Assembly (NCBI RefSeq): GCF_023015695.1
Contig: NZ_JALKAS010000002.1
Span: 1 to 64,000 of the forward strand
DNA: 64,000 bases
Origin: Jannaschia sp. S6380
GTDB taxonomy: Bacteria > Pseudomonadota > Alphaproteobacteria > Rhodobacterales > Rhodobacteraceae
Reading direction: 5' to 3'
The notes beneath the pieces were generated by a model, which did not search any database, had not been told where the DNA came from, and worked only from the letters and a program-made list of their open reading frames with translations. A program made the position numbers and the translations under genes. Shown here in pieces: positions 26,655 to 35,790 of this stretch (the stretch's first letter is position 1; each line of letters starts with the position of its first letter).

Positions 26655-27823
26655 CCGCGCGTTTCGACCCGGACCGTGCGGCGCAGCCACCCATCGGCTA
26701 TTTCGTGCATCATCAGGGCCGGGGTCACGCCGAACGCTGTGCGGCCGTGGTCAACGCCTTGCCGGAAAGCCGCCCAGTCACCGTGTTCTGCGCACGCGAC
26801 GACATCTTTCCCCGGCTTCGCCCCAACGTCGAAATCGTGCGCATCCCTTCCCTTTTCGAGCCACGGGGCGACGAGGTGCCGGCCGACTGGGTGCCGGCGC
26901 CGCGCACGGTTCACTGCGCGCCGCTGGGCTGGCCCGCCATCCGCGAGGCGATGGCGCAGATCGCCGGCTGGTTCGCCCGTGCCGATCCGGCCCTGATCGT
27001 CTGCGACGTCTCGGCCGAGGTCGCGCAGTTGGCGCGCCTCTGTTCGGTGCCGCATGTGGCCGTCCTGCAGCATGGCGACCGGTCCGACCCGGGCCACCGG
27101 GCCGCCTATGACGGGGCGGCGGGATTTCTGGTGCCCTGCGACGATAGGCTGTCGCAGCCGGACTGGACGGATCAGATGCGACGGAAGGCGTGCTTCGCCG
27201 GGGGCCTGGGCACGGCGACCGATCTGCCCGATCGCCGGGCGGCGCGCGCGCGACTGGGTCTGCGGCCCGATACCCCCGTGTTCGTGACGATATCGGGCAG
27301 TGGCGGGTCGGGCTTCGCCTCCGCACCGCTGGCCGTGGGCGCGCGCGCGATGCCCGACGTCCAGTGGCTGTCGATCGGTCAGGTCGTTCGCGACTGGCAC
27401 GGCACCGAGCCTGCGAACCTGCGGCATGACGGTTGGGTCGAGAACGTCGGCGACTATCTGGCTGCGGCGGATTTGGTCATCGCCTCGACCGGAAACACGA
27501 CCTGCCATCAGATCCTGGGAGCCGGACGCCCCTGGCTGGCCGTGCCGGAATGGCGGTATTTCGACGAGCAGGTCGAGAAGGCCCGCGCGCTCGCCCGCGC
27601 CGGCGTGGCGCTGCACCTGCCGCATCTGCCGTCCTCGGCCGCGGCTTGGGATGCCGCGATCCGTCAGGTCCGCGCGTCGCACGACCCCGCGCGCCAGATC
27701 GCGCTTGTCGATCCCGAAGCCGATCGCAAGGCCGCGCGCTGGCTGGACCGGCTTGCGCGAAAGCTGCGTGCCGGAACGTCCGTGACCCCCGTATCCCCCG
27801 ACTCTGCAGGAGCCATCGAATGA
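26651..27823 (+). CDS. GT28/GT1-like glycosyltransferase
   Basis: The 390-residue protein opens IGYFVHHQGRGHAERC, the G-rich N-terminal loop found in MurG-like and related GT-B enzymes, and has VFVTISGSGGSGFASAP and ADLVIASTGNTTCHQILGAG in the donor half, where the invariant G-T-H-type loop of the GT28 C-terminal domain lies. It overlaps both neighbours by 4 bases (ATGA). The acceptor is unknown; the operon suggests it acts on the same molecule as the SPS-like enzyme. Confidence 0.75.
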   Translation: MTARFDPDRAAQPPIGYFVHHQGRGHAERCAAVVNALPESRPVTVFCARDDIFPRLRPNVEIVRIPSLFEPRGDEVPADWVPAPRTVHCAPLGWPAIREAMAQIAGWFARADPALIVCDVSAEVAQLARLCSVPHVAVLQHGDRSDPGHRAAYDGAAGFLVPCDDRLSQPDWTDQMRRKACFAGGLGTATDLPDRRAARARLGLRPDTPVFVTISGSGGSGFASAPLAVGARAMPDVQWLSIGQVVRDWHGTEPANLRHDGWVENVGDYLAAADLVIASTGNTTCHQILGAGRPWLAVPEWRYFDEQVEKARALARAGVALHLPHLPSSAAAWDAAIRQVRASHDPARQIALVDPEADRKAARWLDRLARKLRAGTSVTPVSPDSAGAIE

Positions 27824-28851
27824 CCCGATCCGCCATGCCCCCCGTCTCGGCGCTGACGCTTGCGCGGGGGCGTGCGACCCATCTGCGAAACCTCGTGATC
27901 GGCCTGACGCGGCAGACGCGGCCGCCGTCCGAACTGGTCATCGGTGTGATGCAGGAGGATCTCTATGACGACCTGCCCGCGACGTCCTTTCCGGTGCGCC
28001 AGGTTCGGGTGAGGGGCCGGGAGCTTCCGCTGGCACGTGCGCGCAACCGCGTGGCCGAGGCGGCGCATGGCGAGGTGCTGGCCTTCCTCGACGTGGATTG
28101 CATCCCCGCGCCCAAACTGATCGCCGACTACGCCCGCATGGTCGGGCCAAGCCAGGGCTTGTCGATGGGCGAGGTGCTGTATTTGCCCGCCGGCGCGGCG
28201 GCGGAAGGCTGGACATACGACCGTTTCGCCGAGTTGGGCGTGCGGCATTGCGACCGTCAGGGTCCGCCCGAAGGGGATCGGCGGCGCTGCGAAGACTACC
28301 GCTGTTTCTGGTCGCTAAACTTCGCGCTGCACCGCCGGGACTGGGACGCGTCGGGCGGGTTCGACACCCGGTTCGTGGGGTATGGCGGCGAGGACACCGA
28401 TTTCGGCCGCAGCCTGTCCGAACGGGGTATCCCGATCTGGTGGGTGCGGGGCGCGCGCGTCTATCACCAGTACCACCCGCATTGCATGCCGCCGATCCAC
28501 CACATCCCGTCGATCATCCGCAACGCCGAGCTCTTCGCCCAGAAATGGGGCCACCGGACGATGGAGCATTGGCTCCACGCCTTCCGGATGATGGGCCTGA
28601 TCGAGCCGACCGATGCGGGTCTGCGCATCCTTCGCGCGCCCGACGCGGAGGATTTCGCGCTCTGCCGTCAGCAGGAAGACATGCCCTATGCCGCCAGCGG
28701 TCGCGTCATGCGCCTGCTGCAGGATCGGGCGCGGGCGCAGGCAGGCCTGCCGCCGGACGACGCGTCGCCCAAGGTCCGGCAGGCCCGCCTGGACCGTGGG
28801 CAGCGCGAGATGCTGACCCCGGCGGGACGCGCGCCCTTCGCGGCCGAATGA
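27820..28851 (+). CDS. GT2-family glycosyltransferase with galactosyltransferase-like C-terminus
   Basis: The 343-residue protein opens VSALTLARGRATHLRNLVIG, has FLDVDCIPAPKLI (DxD near residue 88) and, in the C-terminal half, GFDTRFVGYGGEDTDFGRSL, the conserved GGEDxDF block of the GT7-like domain attached to many GT2 enzymes. The 80 C-terminal residues are polar and unassigned. Overlaps with both neighbours make it part of the four-gene operon. Confidence 0.82.
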   Translation: MTRSAMPPVSALTLARGRATHLRNLVIGLTRQTRPPSELVIGVMQEDLYDDLPATSFPVRQVRVRGRELPLARARNRVAEAAHGEVLAFLDVDCIPAPKLIADYARMVGPSQGLSMGEVLYLPAGAAAEGWTYDRFAELGVRHCDRQGPPEGDRRRCEDYRCFWSLNFALHRRDWDASGGFDTRFVGYGGEDTDFGRSLSERGIPIWWVRGARVYHQYHPHCMPPIHHIPSIIRNAELFAQKWGHRTMEHWLHAFRMMGLIEPTDAGLRILRAPDAEDFALCRQQEDMPYAASGRVMRLLQDRARAQAGLPPDDASPKVRQARLDRGQREMLTPAGRAPFAAE

Positions 28852-30026
28852 TGCGCATCGCCGTTGTCGCCCATGTCCGCCACCCGATCGCGCCGCCCTT
28901 CATGGGTGGGATGGAGGCGCACTCCTGGCATCTGGCCGCCGCGCTGGCGGGCCGCGACCACGAGGTGACGCTGTTCGCCAGCGGCGACAGCGCGGCGGCC
29001 CTGCCGGCGGGCGTCGCGCTGCGCCCGATCCTGCCCGTACATTACGACGCGCGCTTCCCCTGGCACGACTTTCACGGCACCGACATCCTGAACGACCATG
29101 TCGATGCCGGGTTCGCCGCGATCATGGACGAACTGGCGGCGGGTGGGTTCGACGTCATCCACAACAACAGCCTGCACCGGTTTCCCCCGCGTCTGGCCCG
29201 CGCCGAACGTCTGCCCATGGTGACCTCGTTGCATGTGCCGCCCTTCAAGGTCCTGCAGCGCGCCGTGCACCAGAGTGCCGCCCCCTGGAGCCGCTTCACC
29301 GTCACATCCGAGGCCCAGGCGCGGCGCTGGTGGCCGGACGGGGCGTCCGACGCGGCGGCGGTCGTCCATAACGGCATCCTGACCGATCTCTGGCCGTTTC
29401 GACCCACGGGCGATGGCAGCGCGGTCTGGGCGGGGCGGATCACGCCGAACAAGGGCACCCATCTGGCGATCGAGGCAGCCCGGATCGCGGGCGTGCCCCT
29501 GACGGTGTTGGGCGCGGTGGAGCACGAGGACTATTTCAACCAGGCCGTTGCGCCCCATCTGGGCCCCGGCCTGCGCTATGGCGGGCATCTGCAGGGGTTC
29601 GAACTGGCCGATGCCATCGGTCGCGCCTCGGCCATGCTGTTCACGCCGCTCTGGGATGAGCCGTTCGGCCTGGCCGCGATCGAGGCGATGGCCACCGGCC
29701 TGCCCGTCGCGGCCATCGACATGGGCGCCGTGCGCGAGGTGATCGGCGACGCGGGCAGTTTCGCGCCCCGCGACGACCCGGCGGGCCTGGCCCGGGCGCT
29801 GTGCGCGGCGATGGCGATCCCGCGTCTGCGGGCGCGGGATCGGGTCGCCCGCCTGTTCACGCTCGACCGGATGATCGACAGCTATGAACGCCTGTATGAC
29901 CTGGCACGCCGTGGGTTGGATCAAGACGCCCCGGACATCCGCTTCGCCGCCCATGAGCTGCGCCGTACCGTCCGCGCCGGCGCCCTGTCCGACCCGGTGT
30001 CGCAGGCCACGGCCGCCACAGGTTAG
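28848..30026 (+). CDS. GT4-family glycosyltransferase
   Basis: The 392-residue protein opens MMRIAVVAHVRHPIAPPFMG with FMGGMEAHSWHLA, and the donor half carries VWAGRITPNKGTHLAIEAA near residue 190 and DEPFGLAAIEAMATGLPVAA near residue 270, the E-X7-E signature of GT4. It ends the operon; its TAG stop shares TTAG with the convergent matB stop, so there is no room for an intrinsic terminator. Confidence 0.87.
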   Translation: MMRIAVVAHVRHPIAPPFMGGMEAHSWHLAAALAGRDHEVTLFASGDSAAALPAGVALRPILPVHYDARFPWHDFHGTDILNDHVDAGFAAIMDELAAGGFDVIHNNSLHRFPPRLARAERLPMVTSLHVPPFKVLQRAVHQSAAPWSRFTVTSEAQARRWWPDGASDAAAVVHNGILTDLWPFRPTGDGSAVWAGRITPNKGTHLAIEAARIAGVPLTVLGAVEHEDYFNQAVAPHLGPGLRYGGHLQGFELADAIGRASAMLFTPLWDEPFGLAAIEAMATGLPVAAIDMGAVREVIGDAGSFAPRDDPAGLARALCAAMAIPRLRARDRVARLFTLDRMIDSYERLYDLARRGLDQDAPDIRFAAHELRRTVRAGALSDPVSQATAATG

Positions 30027-31531
30027 GTCGCGTCGAAGGCCCCGGCATGCGTTCGGCGCAGCGCCGCCTTCTGGACCTTGCCCATCGTGTTGCGCGGCAG
30101 TTCGGGCGCGAACACGTAGAGGCGGGGTTGTTTGAACCGTGCCAGTTCCGTCTCTAACGCGCGGCGCAGGGTCTCTTCGGGCGGTGTGTCGCCGTCGGGC
30201 ACGACGACGGCCAGCAGGCCCTCGCCCAGGTCGGGATGCGGGATGCCGATTACCGCCGATTCCAGCACGCCCGGCTGCGCGTCCAGCACCTCCTCCACCT
30301 CGCGCGGGTAGATGTTGAACCCGCCCGAAATCACCAGATCCTTGTCGCGCCCGACGATGGTGACGTAGCCTTCGGCGTCTTGCCGGCCCAAGTCGCCCGT
30401 GATGAACCAGCCGTCGGGGCGCAGCTCGGCGGCCGTCTTCTCGGGCATGCGCCAGTAGCCCTGGAAGACGTTTGGCCCCCGGACCTCGATCATCCCGGTT
30501 TCGCCCTGCGGGACGGGATCGGTCGTGCCAGGCGTGCAGATGCGCAGATCGACGCCGGGCAGCGGCAGGCCGACCGTGCCAGGCCGCCGCTCGCCCTCGT
30601 AGGGGTTCGAGGTGTTCATGTTCGTCTCGGTCATGCCGTAGCGTTCCAGGATGCGGTGGCCCGTGCGTTCGGTCCATTGCCGGTGCGTCTCCGGCAGCAT
30701 CGGGGCCGAACCGGACACGAAGAGCCGCATGTTCGCCGTCCGCTCCCGGTCGAGGCGCGGATCGGCCAGCAGGCGGGTATAGAAGGTGGGCACGCCCATC
30801 ATCGCCGTGGCCCCGGGCATCGCATCCAGGATGGCATCGATGTCGAAGCGCGGCAGGAACGTCATCGCGCCGCCGGCCGTCAGCGTGACGTTGATCGCCA
30901 CGAACAGGCCATGCGTGTGGAAGATGGGCAGCGCATGGATCAGGTTGTCACCTGCGTCGAAACGCCAGTGGTCCGTCAGCGTCCGCGCGTTCGAGAGCAG
31001 GTTGCCCTGGCTCAGCATCGCGCCCTTGGACCGCCCTGTCGTCCCCGACGTATAGAGGAACGCCGCGAGATCGCTTTCGTCCCGCGCGACGGGCTCGGCG
31101 GGGTCGGCCGCGTCCGTCGCCTCGGCCAGCGACCCGCCGCCGTCCTGCCCCAGCGTCGCGATGCGCGCACCGGCCTGGTGGGCGACCTCGGTCAGCGCGG
31201 CCTCGGCGCCGGGATCGGCCACCAACAGCGCGGCCTCGGCGTCCGAGACGAAATAGGCGATCTCCGCCGGCGTGTAGGCAGTGTTGAGCGGCAGCAGCAC
31301 GACGCCTGCCGCGGCGCAGGCGGCATAGAGCGCGACCGCATCGGGGGATTTTCCGACCTGCGCGGCCAGCCTGTCGCCGGGTTCGAGGCCCAGCGCGCCC
31401 ATGGCGCCCGCCATCCGTGCGGCCCGGTCGACGAAGGCGCCATAGGGCATCGCCCGGCCGTTCAGGTACATGAAGGGCGCGTCGCTGTCCCTGTGGCGGG
31501 CGAAGAGCGTGTCGTAGAGCGGATTGGTCAT
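30023..31531 (-). CDS. matB: Malonyl-CoA synthetase MatB
   Basis: The 502-residue acyl-adenylate enzyme has the phosphate loop YTSGTTGRSKGAML near residue 155, YGMTETNMNTSNPYEGER near 287 (a MatB-typical continuation), GWFITGDLG, and the catalytic lysine in MGKVQKAAL at the end. It forms malonyl-CoA from malonate, ATP and CoA. It is the last gene of the order matP-matQ-matM-matA-matB, the same as the Sinorhizobium malonate operon, and its ATG overlaps the matA stop (ATGA). Confidence 0.92.
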   Translation of the reverse strand: MTNPLYDTLFARHRDSDAPFMYLNGRAMPYGAFVDRAARMAGAMGALGLEPGDRLAAQVGKSPDAVALYAACAAAGVVLLPLNTAYTPAEIAYFVSDAEAALLVADPGAEAALTEVAHQAGARIATLGQDGGGSLAEATDAADPAEPVARDESDLAAFLYTSGTTGRSKGAMLSQGNLLSNARTLTDHWRFDAGDNLIHALPIFHTHGLFVAINVTLTAGGAMTFLPRFDIDAILDAMPGATAMMGVPTFYTRLLADPRLDRERTANMRLFVSGSAPMLPETHRQWTERTGHRILERYGMTETNMNTSNPYEGERRPGTVGLPLPGVDLRICTPGTTDPVPQGETGMIEVRGPNVFQGYWRMPEKTAAELRPDGWFITGDLGRQDAEGYVTIVGRDKDLVISGGFNIYPREVEEVLDAQPGVLESAVIGIPHPDLGEGLLAVVVPDGDTPPEETLRRALETELARFKQPRLYVFAPELPRNTMGKVQKAALRRTHAGAFDAT

Positions 31532-32760
31532 TGCGTGGTCTCGGATATGGGGGCCTGGCGGGCGAGGGCCTGAACGGTGCGGGAGGCCGCGATCCGACCC
31601 TTGGGCAGGTCTTCGAGGTTTCGCCCGATCCGCGCGGGATCGTAGAGGTAATTGACCATCACGCCATGGGACTGCGCCTGCCCCGCCTCGGACGGGTCGG
31701 CGTCCGCGTGGATGTCGTGGATCGTGGCGCCGTTGCCCAGATGGAACCGCGCGACCGGATCCCGGGGCAGGTCGCCACGCCGCACCCGCAGCAGAAAGTG
31801 GGCCGCGAGCGCGCGCAGGTCGGCGTCGCCGGGCGACAGGCCGGCGACGTCCATCCATACGGCCAGGCCCGGAACGGGCGAAAGCGTGACGAACGTGCGA
31901 AGCCGCGGCAGTTCCGCCGTCAGATCGGCCACAACCTGCTTGATCAGCAAATTGCCGAACGAGACGCCGCCCAGACCCGGCTGGCAGTTGGAGATGGAAT
32001 AGAACACGGCCGTGTCCGCGTCTTCGACCGGAAGCGCCTTGCGGTCCTCGGCAAGGACATCTCCGATCGCGCCGGGAATGCCGCGGGTCAGTGCCACCTC
32101 GACGAAGATCAGCGGCTCGTCGGGCATGGCCGGGTGGAAGAACGCGAAGCAGCGCCGGTCAGGCGGCTGCAAACGGCGGCGCAGATCGTCCCAGTCGTCG
32201 ATGGTGTGCACGGCCTCGTATTCGATGATCTTCTGCAGGATGCTGGCCGGGCTGTCCCAGTTGATCGGCCGCAGCACAAGAAAGCCGCGGTTGAACCAGG
32301 ACCGCAGGAGATGGACCAGATCGGCCTGCACCACGCGCAGCGACGGATCGTCCTGCGCGGCCCGGCGGAGGTCGGCCTGCATCGACACGATCCGCGCGGT
32401 CGCGCCGGGCACGCGGTTCAGGCGGCGGGCGAGTTCCTGTCGCGGCGGCTCGGACGCGGCCATCAGGCGGGCATGGGTCTCGGGGCCGGGATCGGCCCTG
32501 TAGGCCGCGAGGGCGGAGGCTGCGGCGTCCGCTTCGATCTCCATGTCGCGGGCCAGGAAGGCGAAGAACGCGGCCCGCGCCCCGGCGGTCAGCGTGCCGT
32601 AGCGGTCGAGCACGCGCCGGGCCAGCTCCATGCCCGAGATTTCGTCGCGCGCGGCCATCAGGGCCTTGCACAGGGTCTCGATGCTGCGCCCGTCGCTGCC
32701 GGCCGCGCCCATGTAGCGGCGGTCGAAGACCGTCGCGAGCAGTCCGGCCAGCCCGTTCAC
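31528..32760 (-). CDS. matA: Malonyl-CoA decarboxylase MatA
   Basis: The 410-residue protein matches malonyl-CoA decarboxylase: a helical N-terminal half and a catalytic C-terminal half with FFHPAMPDEPLIFVEVALT, FYSISNCQPGLGGVSFGN and the terminal AQSHGVMVNYLYD block. It converts malonyl-CoA to acetyl-CoA and CO2. The start is GTG at 32760, overlapping the matM stop (GTGA). Paired with MatB it completes malonate conversion to acetyl-CoA. Confidence 0.92.
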   Translation of the reverse strand: MNGLAGLLATVFDRRYMGAAGSDGRSIETLCKALMAARDEISGMELARRVLDRYGTLTAGARAAFFAFLARDMEIEADAAASALAAYRADPGPETHARLMAASEPPRQELARRLNRVPGATARIVSMQADLRRAAQDDPSLRVVQADLVHLLRSWFNRGFLVLRPINWDSPASILQKIIEYEAVHTIDDWDDLRRRLQPPDRRCFAFFHPAMPDEPLIFVEVALTRGIPGAIGDVLAEDRKALPVEDADTAVFYSISNCQPGLGGVSFGNLLIKQVVADLTAELPRLRTFVTLSPVPGLAVWMDVAGLSPGDADLRALAAHFLLRVRRGDLPRDPVARFHLGNGATIHDIHADADPSEAGQAQSHGVMVNYLYDPARIGRNLEDLPKGRIAASRTVQALARQAPISETTQ

Positions 32761-34073
32761 AGCGCCGGCCCCATCACCGCGTCCGGCAGCCATGTGGCCA
32801 GGCCCGGGAACAGGCACAGCAGCACGATCGCCACCACCATGCAGGCCACGAACGGGAGCGAGCCGGTCAGGATCGTCTTGAGCGGGATGTCGGGCGCGAT
32901 GCCGTTGATGACGTAGAGGTTGAGGCCCACGGGCGGCGAGATCAGCCCGATCTCCATGTTGATGGTCAGAACCACGGCGAACCAGATCGGGTCGAACCCG
33001 GCGGCCAGGATGATCGGCAGAAGGATCGGTGCCGCCATCAGGATCACCGCGACCGGCGGCAGGAAGAACCCCGCGACCAGCAGGAACACGTTGACCGCCC
33101 CCATCAGCACCCAGCGGTTCACGTCGAGCGTCCCGATCCATTCGGCGATGGATTGCGTGATGAAGAGCGAGGACAGCATGTAGGAAAAGACGCCGGCGGC
33201 GGCGATGATGAACAGGATCATCACCGATTCCTTGGTGCTGTCGCGCAGCACCGTCCAGAGTGCGGCGGGAGACCACAGGCGGTAGATCACCATCGCGATC
33301 AGCAGGCACAGGAGCGCGCCGACGGCGGCGGTTTCCGACGGTGTCGCGATGCCGCCATACATGGCGTAAAGCACACCCAGGATAATCACGAGGAACGGCA
33401 GGACACGGGGCAGCACCTCGACCCGCTGGCGCCAGGAATAGGTCGTGGCCGTCAGCACGGCGAGGTTGCCGGACCGCCAGGTCGACCAGATCGACCAGGC
33501 CATGAACAGCCCCACGAGCAGCATGCCGGGGATCACGCCCGCCAGGAACAGCCGCCCGATCGAGGTTTCGGTCGCGATGCCGTAGACGATCATCGTGACC
33601 GAAGGTGGGATCAGGATGCCCAGCGTCCCGCCCGCCGCGATGGAGCCCGCCGCGACGCCGTCGGGATAGCCGCGCTTGCGCATCTCGGGGATACCCATCT
33701 TGCCGATGGCCGCGCAGGTCGCGGGCGAGGAGCCGGACATGGCCGAGAAGAGCGCGCAGGCGCCCAGGTTGGAGATGACGAGGCCGCCGGGCACCCGGGT
33801 CAACCAGCGCTCAAGCGCCTCGTAGAGGTCGGCGCCGGCGCGGGTCGAGGCGATGGAGGCGCCCATGATGATGAACATCGGGATCGCCAGGAGCGCGAAA
33901 TTGTCGAGCTTGCCGAACAGGATCTCGGGCATGAGTTCCAGGCTGCGCATGCCGTCGAAGACGATCAGGAACCCGGCCGACACGACCAGCAGGCCGACCG
34001 CGACGGACATGCCCGAGAAGAGGACGAGGATGGTGACAAGCGCGACCAGCGCGCCGAGGACGAGCGGGTCCAT
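32757..34073 (-). CDS. matM: TRAP transporter large permease, DctM type (MatM)
   Basis: The 438-residue protein has twelve or so membrane helices and the DctM family features SAMSGSSPATCAAIGKMGIPEM, AAGGTLGILIPPSVTMIVYG and EIGLISPPVGLNLYVING. It is the sodium- or proton-driven transport subunit. Its start abuts the matQ stop without a gap. Malonate specificity is inferred from the operon. Confidence 0.92.
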   Translation of the reverse strand: MDPLVLGALVALVTILVLFSGMSVAVGLLVVSAGFLIVFDGMRSLELMPEILFGKLDNFALLAIPMFIIMGASIASTRAGADLYEALERWLTRVPGGLVISNLGACALFSAMSGSSPATCAAIGKMGIPEMRKRGYPDGVAAGSIAAGGTLGILIPPSVTMIVYGIATETSIGRLFLAGVIPGMLLVGLFMAWSIWSTWRSGNLAVLTATTYSWRQRVEVLPRVLPFLVIILGVLYAMYGGIATPSETAAVGALLCLLIAMVIYRLWSPAALWTVLRDSTKESVMILFIIAAAGVFSYMLSSLFITQSIAEWIGTLDVNRWVLMGAVNVFLLVAGFFLPPVAVILMAAPILLPIILAAGFDPIWFAVVLTINMEIGLISPPVGLNLYVINGIAPDIPLKTILTGSLPFVACMVVAIVLLCLFPGLATWLPDAVMGPAL

Positions 34074-34634
34074 TCAGTGCCCCCCGGAGGCCGCGCGTGC
34101 GGCGAGCGGGTCGCGGTCGGGCAGGCCGAAGGGCTTGTCGTAGCCACGCGCGACGGCCCAGAGGTCGGCGATCATCTGCAAGGCCAGCAGGCCGAACCCG
34201 GCGGGAATGGACATGTAGGGGATCCAGAGGCGGACGCCCCAGACGGTGTCGGATTTCCAGCCCCGGTCCCAGGCGAAGTGCCAGAACTCGAACCCGTAGA
34301 AGGCCATGACGAGGATGATCAGGGTCGAGGCGCTGATCGTGGCAAAGAACATGATCCGGCGGGGTCGCGGGGCGAGCGCGATGGGGATCAGGTCGACATT
34401 GACGTGGCCGCGCAGCTTCTGGACGTAGGGCAGGCCGACCAGGGTCGCGGCGATGACGAGGTAGATCACCATCTCGGTCTGCCAGACGGTCGAGGCATTC
34501 AGGACGAAGCGCACGAAGATCATCTGGCAGGTGATGCCCACGGCGGCGACGATCATCGCAGCCGAGATCCAGCCCGCGATGGTCGACATCCAGCCGACGG
34601 TTCGGGTGAAGGCGTCGCCGTCACTGTCGGTCAT
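34074..34634 (-). CDS. matQ: TRAP transporter small permease, DctQ type (MatQ)
   Basis: The 186-residue protein has four hydrophobic segments and the DctQ motif region NASTVWQTEMVIYLVIAATLVGLPYV with LRGHVNVDLI, which in this family contacts the large subunit. GGGGGGA precedes ATG 34634. It follows matP after a 55-base gap that contains a strong hairpin. Confidence 0.9.
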   Translation of the reverse strand: MTDSDGDAFTRTVGWMSTIAGWISAAMIVAAVGITCQMIFVRFVLNASTVWQTEMVIYLVIAATLVGLPYVQKLRGHVNVDLIPIALAPRPRRIMFFATISASTLIILVMAFYGFEFWHFAWDRGWKSDTVWGVRLWIPYMSIPAGFGLLALQMIADLWAVARGYDKPFGLPDRDPLAARAASGGH

Positions 34635-34658
34635 CTAGGATTCCCCCCGGCATGGTCG

Positions 34659-34682
34659 CCCCCGGCGCGGACACGCCGGGGG
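34659..34682 (-). other. GC-rich hairpin between matP and matQ
   Basis: CCCCCGGCG and CGCCGGGGG form a perfect 9-base stem with a 6-base loop in the 55-base gap after the matP stop. No T-run follows, so it is more likely an mRNA processing or 3'-end-protecting structure than a full terminator. Such structures let cells make far more binding protein than permease. Confidence 0.75.
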
Positions 34683-34689
34683 TGCGGCA

Positions 34690-35673
34690 TCATTCGACGG
34701 CGAGCGCCTTGTCGAGCAGGGCCTGGCCCTCAGGCAGTTCCTCGACGAAAGCCTTGTAGGAGGTCTCGGCCGCCAAGGCGCGCCAGGCCTCGAACTCCTC
34801 GGCGGACATGTCGGCGATCTCGACGCCGTTCTCCTGGAAGACGCGGCGGCTCTCGGCGTCCTCCTTCTTGGCCTCCTCCAGATAGAACGCCTCGGCCTTC
34901 TCGGCGGCGGCGTCGAGGGCGGCGCGCTGTTCGTCGGAGAGCGCGTCATAGGCGGATTTGTTCATCAACAGCGGCTGGTACATGAACCACAGCGCGTATT
35001 CGCCCGGCGGGGTGTAGCAGGCGACCTGTTCGTAGATGCGGTAGCTGACGAAGGACGAGGACGAGGTGTTGGCCGCGTCCAGCACGCCGGTCTGCATCGC
35101 GTTGTAGATCTCCGACGAGGCCATTGACGCGATCGAGGCGCCGGCGCCCGCCAGCATCTGCTCGAACGCCTTGCCGGCAGCACGGGTCTGCTTGCCCTGC
35201 ATGTCGTCCGGTCCGGTGATGCAGCCGTCCTTGCCGGCGAAGCCCCCCGCCAGGTAGCCGTCGACCAGCACGACGACATCGTCCTCGGCCAAGGTGGCCT
35301 TGATGTCCTCCATGAACGGGCTGTCGTTCAGGCGCGCGGCGTGGTCGTGGTTCTTCACCAGCCCCGGCATCAGCGTCAGGTTGTAGGCCGGCCGCTGCCC
35401 ACCCGCATAGCTGAGCGGCAGGACCGTCATGTCGAGCTGTCCACGGCTGAGCGGCGTGTACTGCTCGCGCGCCTTGAAGAGCGAGGCCGAGGGGAAGATG
35501 CGGATATCGAGGTCGACATCGGCGGCGGCCACGTCGTCGGCGATCATCTGCGCGACCTGGTGGCGGATATCCTGCGTGGACCACTGATGCGACAGGCGCA
35601 GCGTCTCGGCCGATGCGGCGCCCGCGGTGCCGAGCAGAACTGCTGCGCCCAGAATGGCGGTTCTCTGTTTCAT
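34690..35673 (-). CDS. matP: TRAP transporter substrate-binding protein, DctP type (MatP)
   Basis: The 327-residue periplasmic protein has a signal peptide (RTAILGAAVLLGTAGAASA) and the DctP-family core: ETLRLSHQWSTQDIRHQ, TRAAGKAFEQMLAGAGAS (residues near 150 hold the conserved substrate arginine), and MFMYQPLLMNKSAYDAL-like C-terminal elements. GGGAGGA precedes ATG 35673. It is the first gene of the mat operon and is divergent from the GntR gene. Confidence 0.9.
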   Translation of the reverse strand: MKQRTAILGAAVLLGTAGAASAETLRLSHQWSTQDIRHQVAQMIADDVAAADVDLDIRIFPSASLFKAREQYTPLSRGQLDMTVLPLSYAGGQRPAYNLTLMPGLVKNHDHAARLNDSPFMEDIKATLAEDDVVVLVDGYLAGGFAGKDGCITGPDDMQGKQTRAAGKAFEQMLAGAGASIASMASSEIYNAMQTGVLDAANTSSSSFVSYRIYEQVACYTPPGEYALWFMYQPLLMNKSAYDALSDEQRAALDAAAEKAEAFYLEEAKKEDAESRRVFQENGVEIADMSAEEFEAWRALAAETSYKAFVEELPEGQALLDKALAVE

Positions 35674-35730
35674 GTCGTCCTCCCTTGGGTCGGCTCTCTC
35701 GGGCCGCCTGAATGACAGGGGAAGCATTTC

Positions 35731-35763
35731 TTGCACACTATGTCAACAATCTCGTATACAAGA
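35731..35763. promoter_or_regulatory. GntR/FCD operator overlapping the matR promoter
   Basis: TCTCGTATACAAGA at 35750-35763 is palindromic except for one mismatched pair, and its core GTATAC matches the operator type of FadR/FCD-subfamily regulators. A promoter for the plus-strand regulator fits: TTGCAC (35731-35736) and TATACA (35755-35760), spacer 18, so the -10 lies inside the palindrome. A perfect TTGACA on the minus strand (35746-35741) could be the -35 of matP, though its -10 is poor. Confidence 0.65.
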
Positions 35764-35790
35764 ACTGTGACAGGGTATGCGAGGTTGAAG

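Noticed and set aside
28686-30677. Minus-strand open frame of 663 codons
   Set aside because: It runs out of frame through matB and antisense to the GT4 gene; neither part resembles a protein family.
33153-34985. Plus-strand open frame of 610 codons opposite the TRAP permeases
   Set aside because: Asp/His/Arg-rich composition typical of antisense to hydrophobic proteins; no domain.
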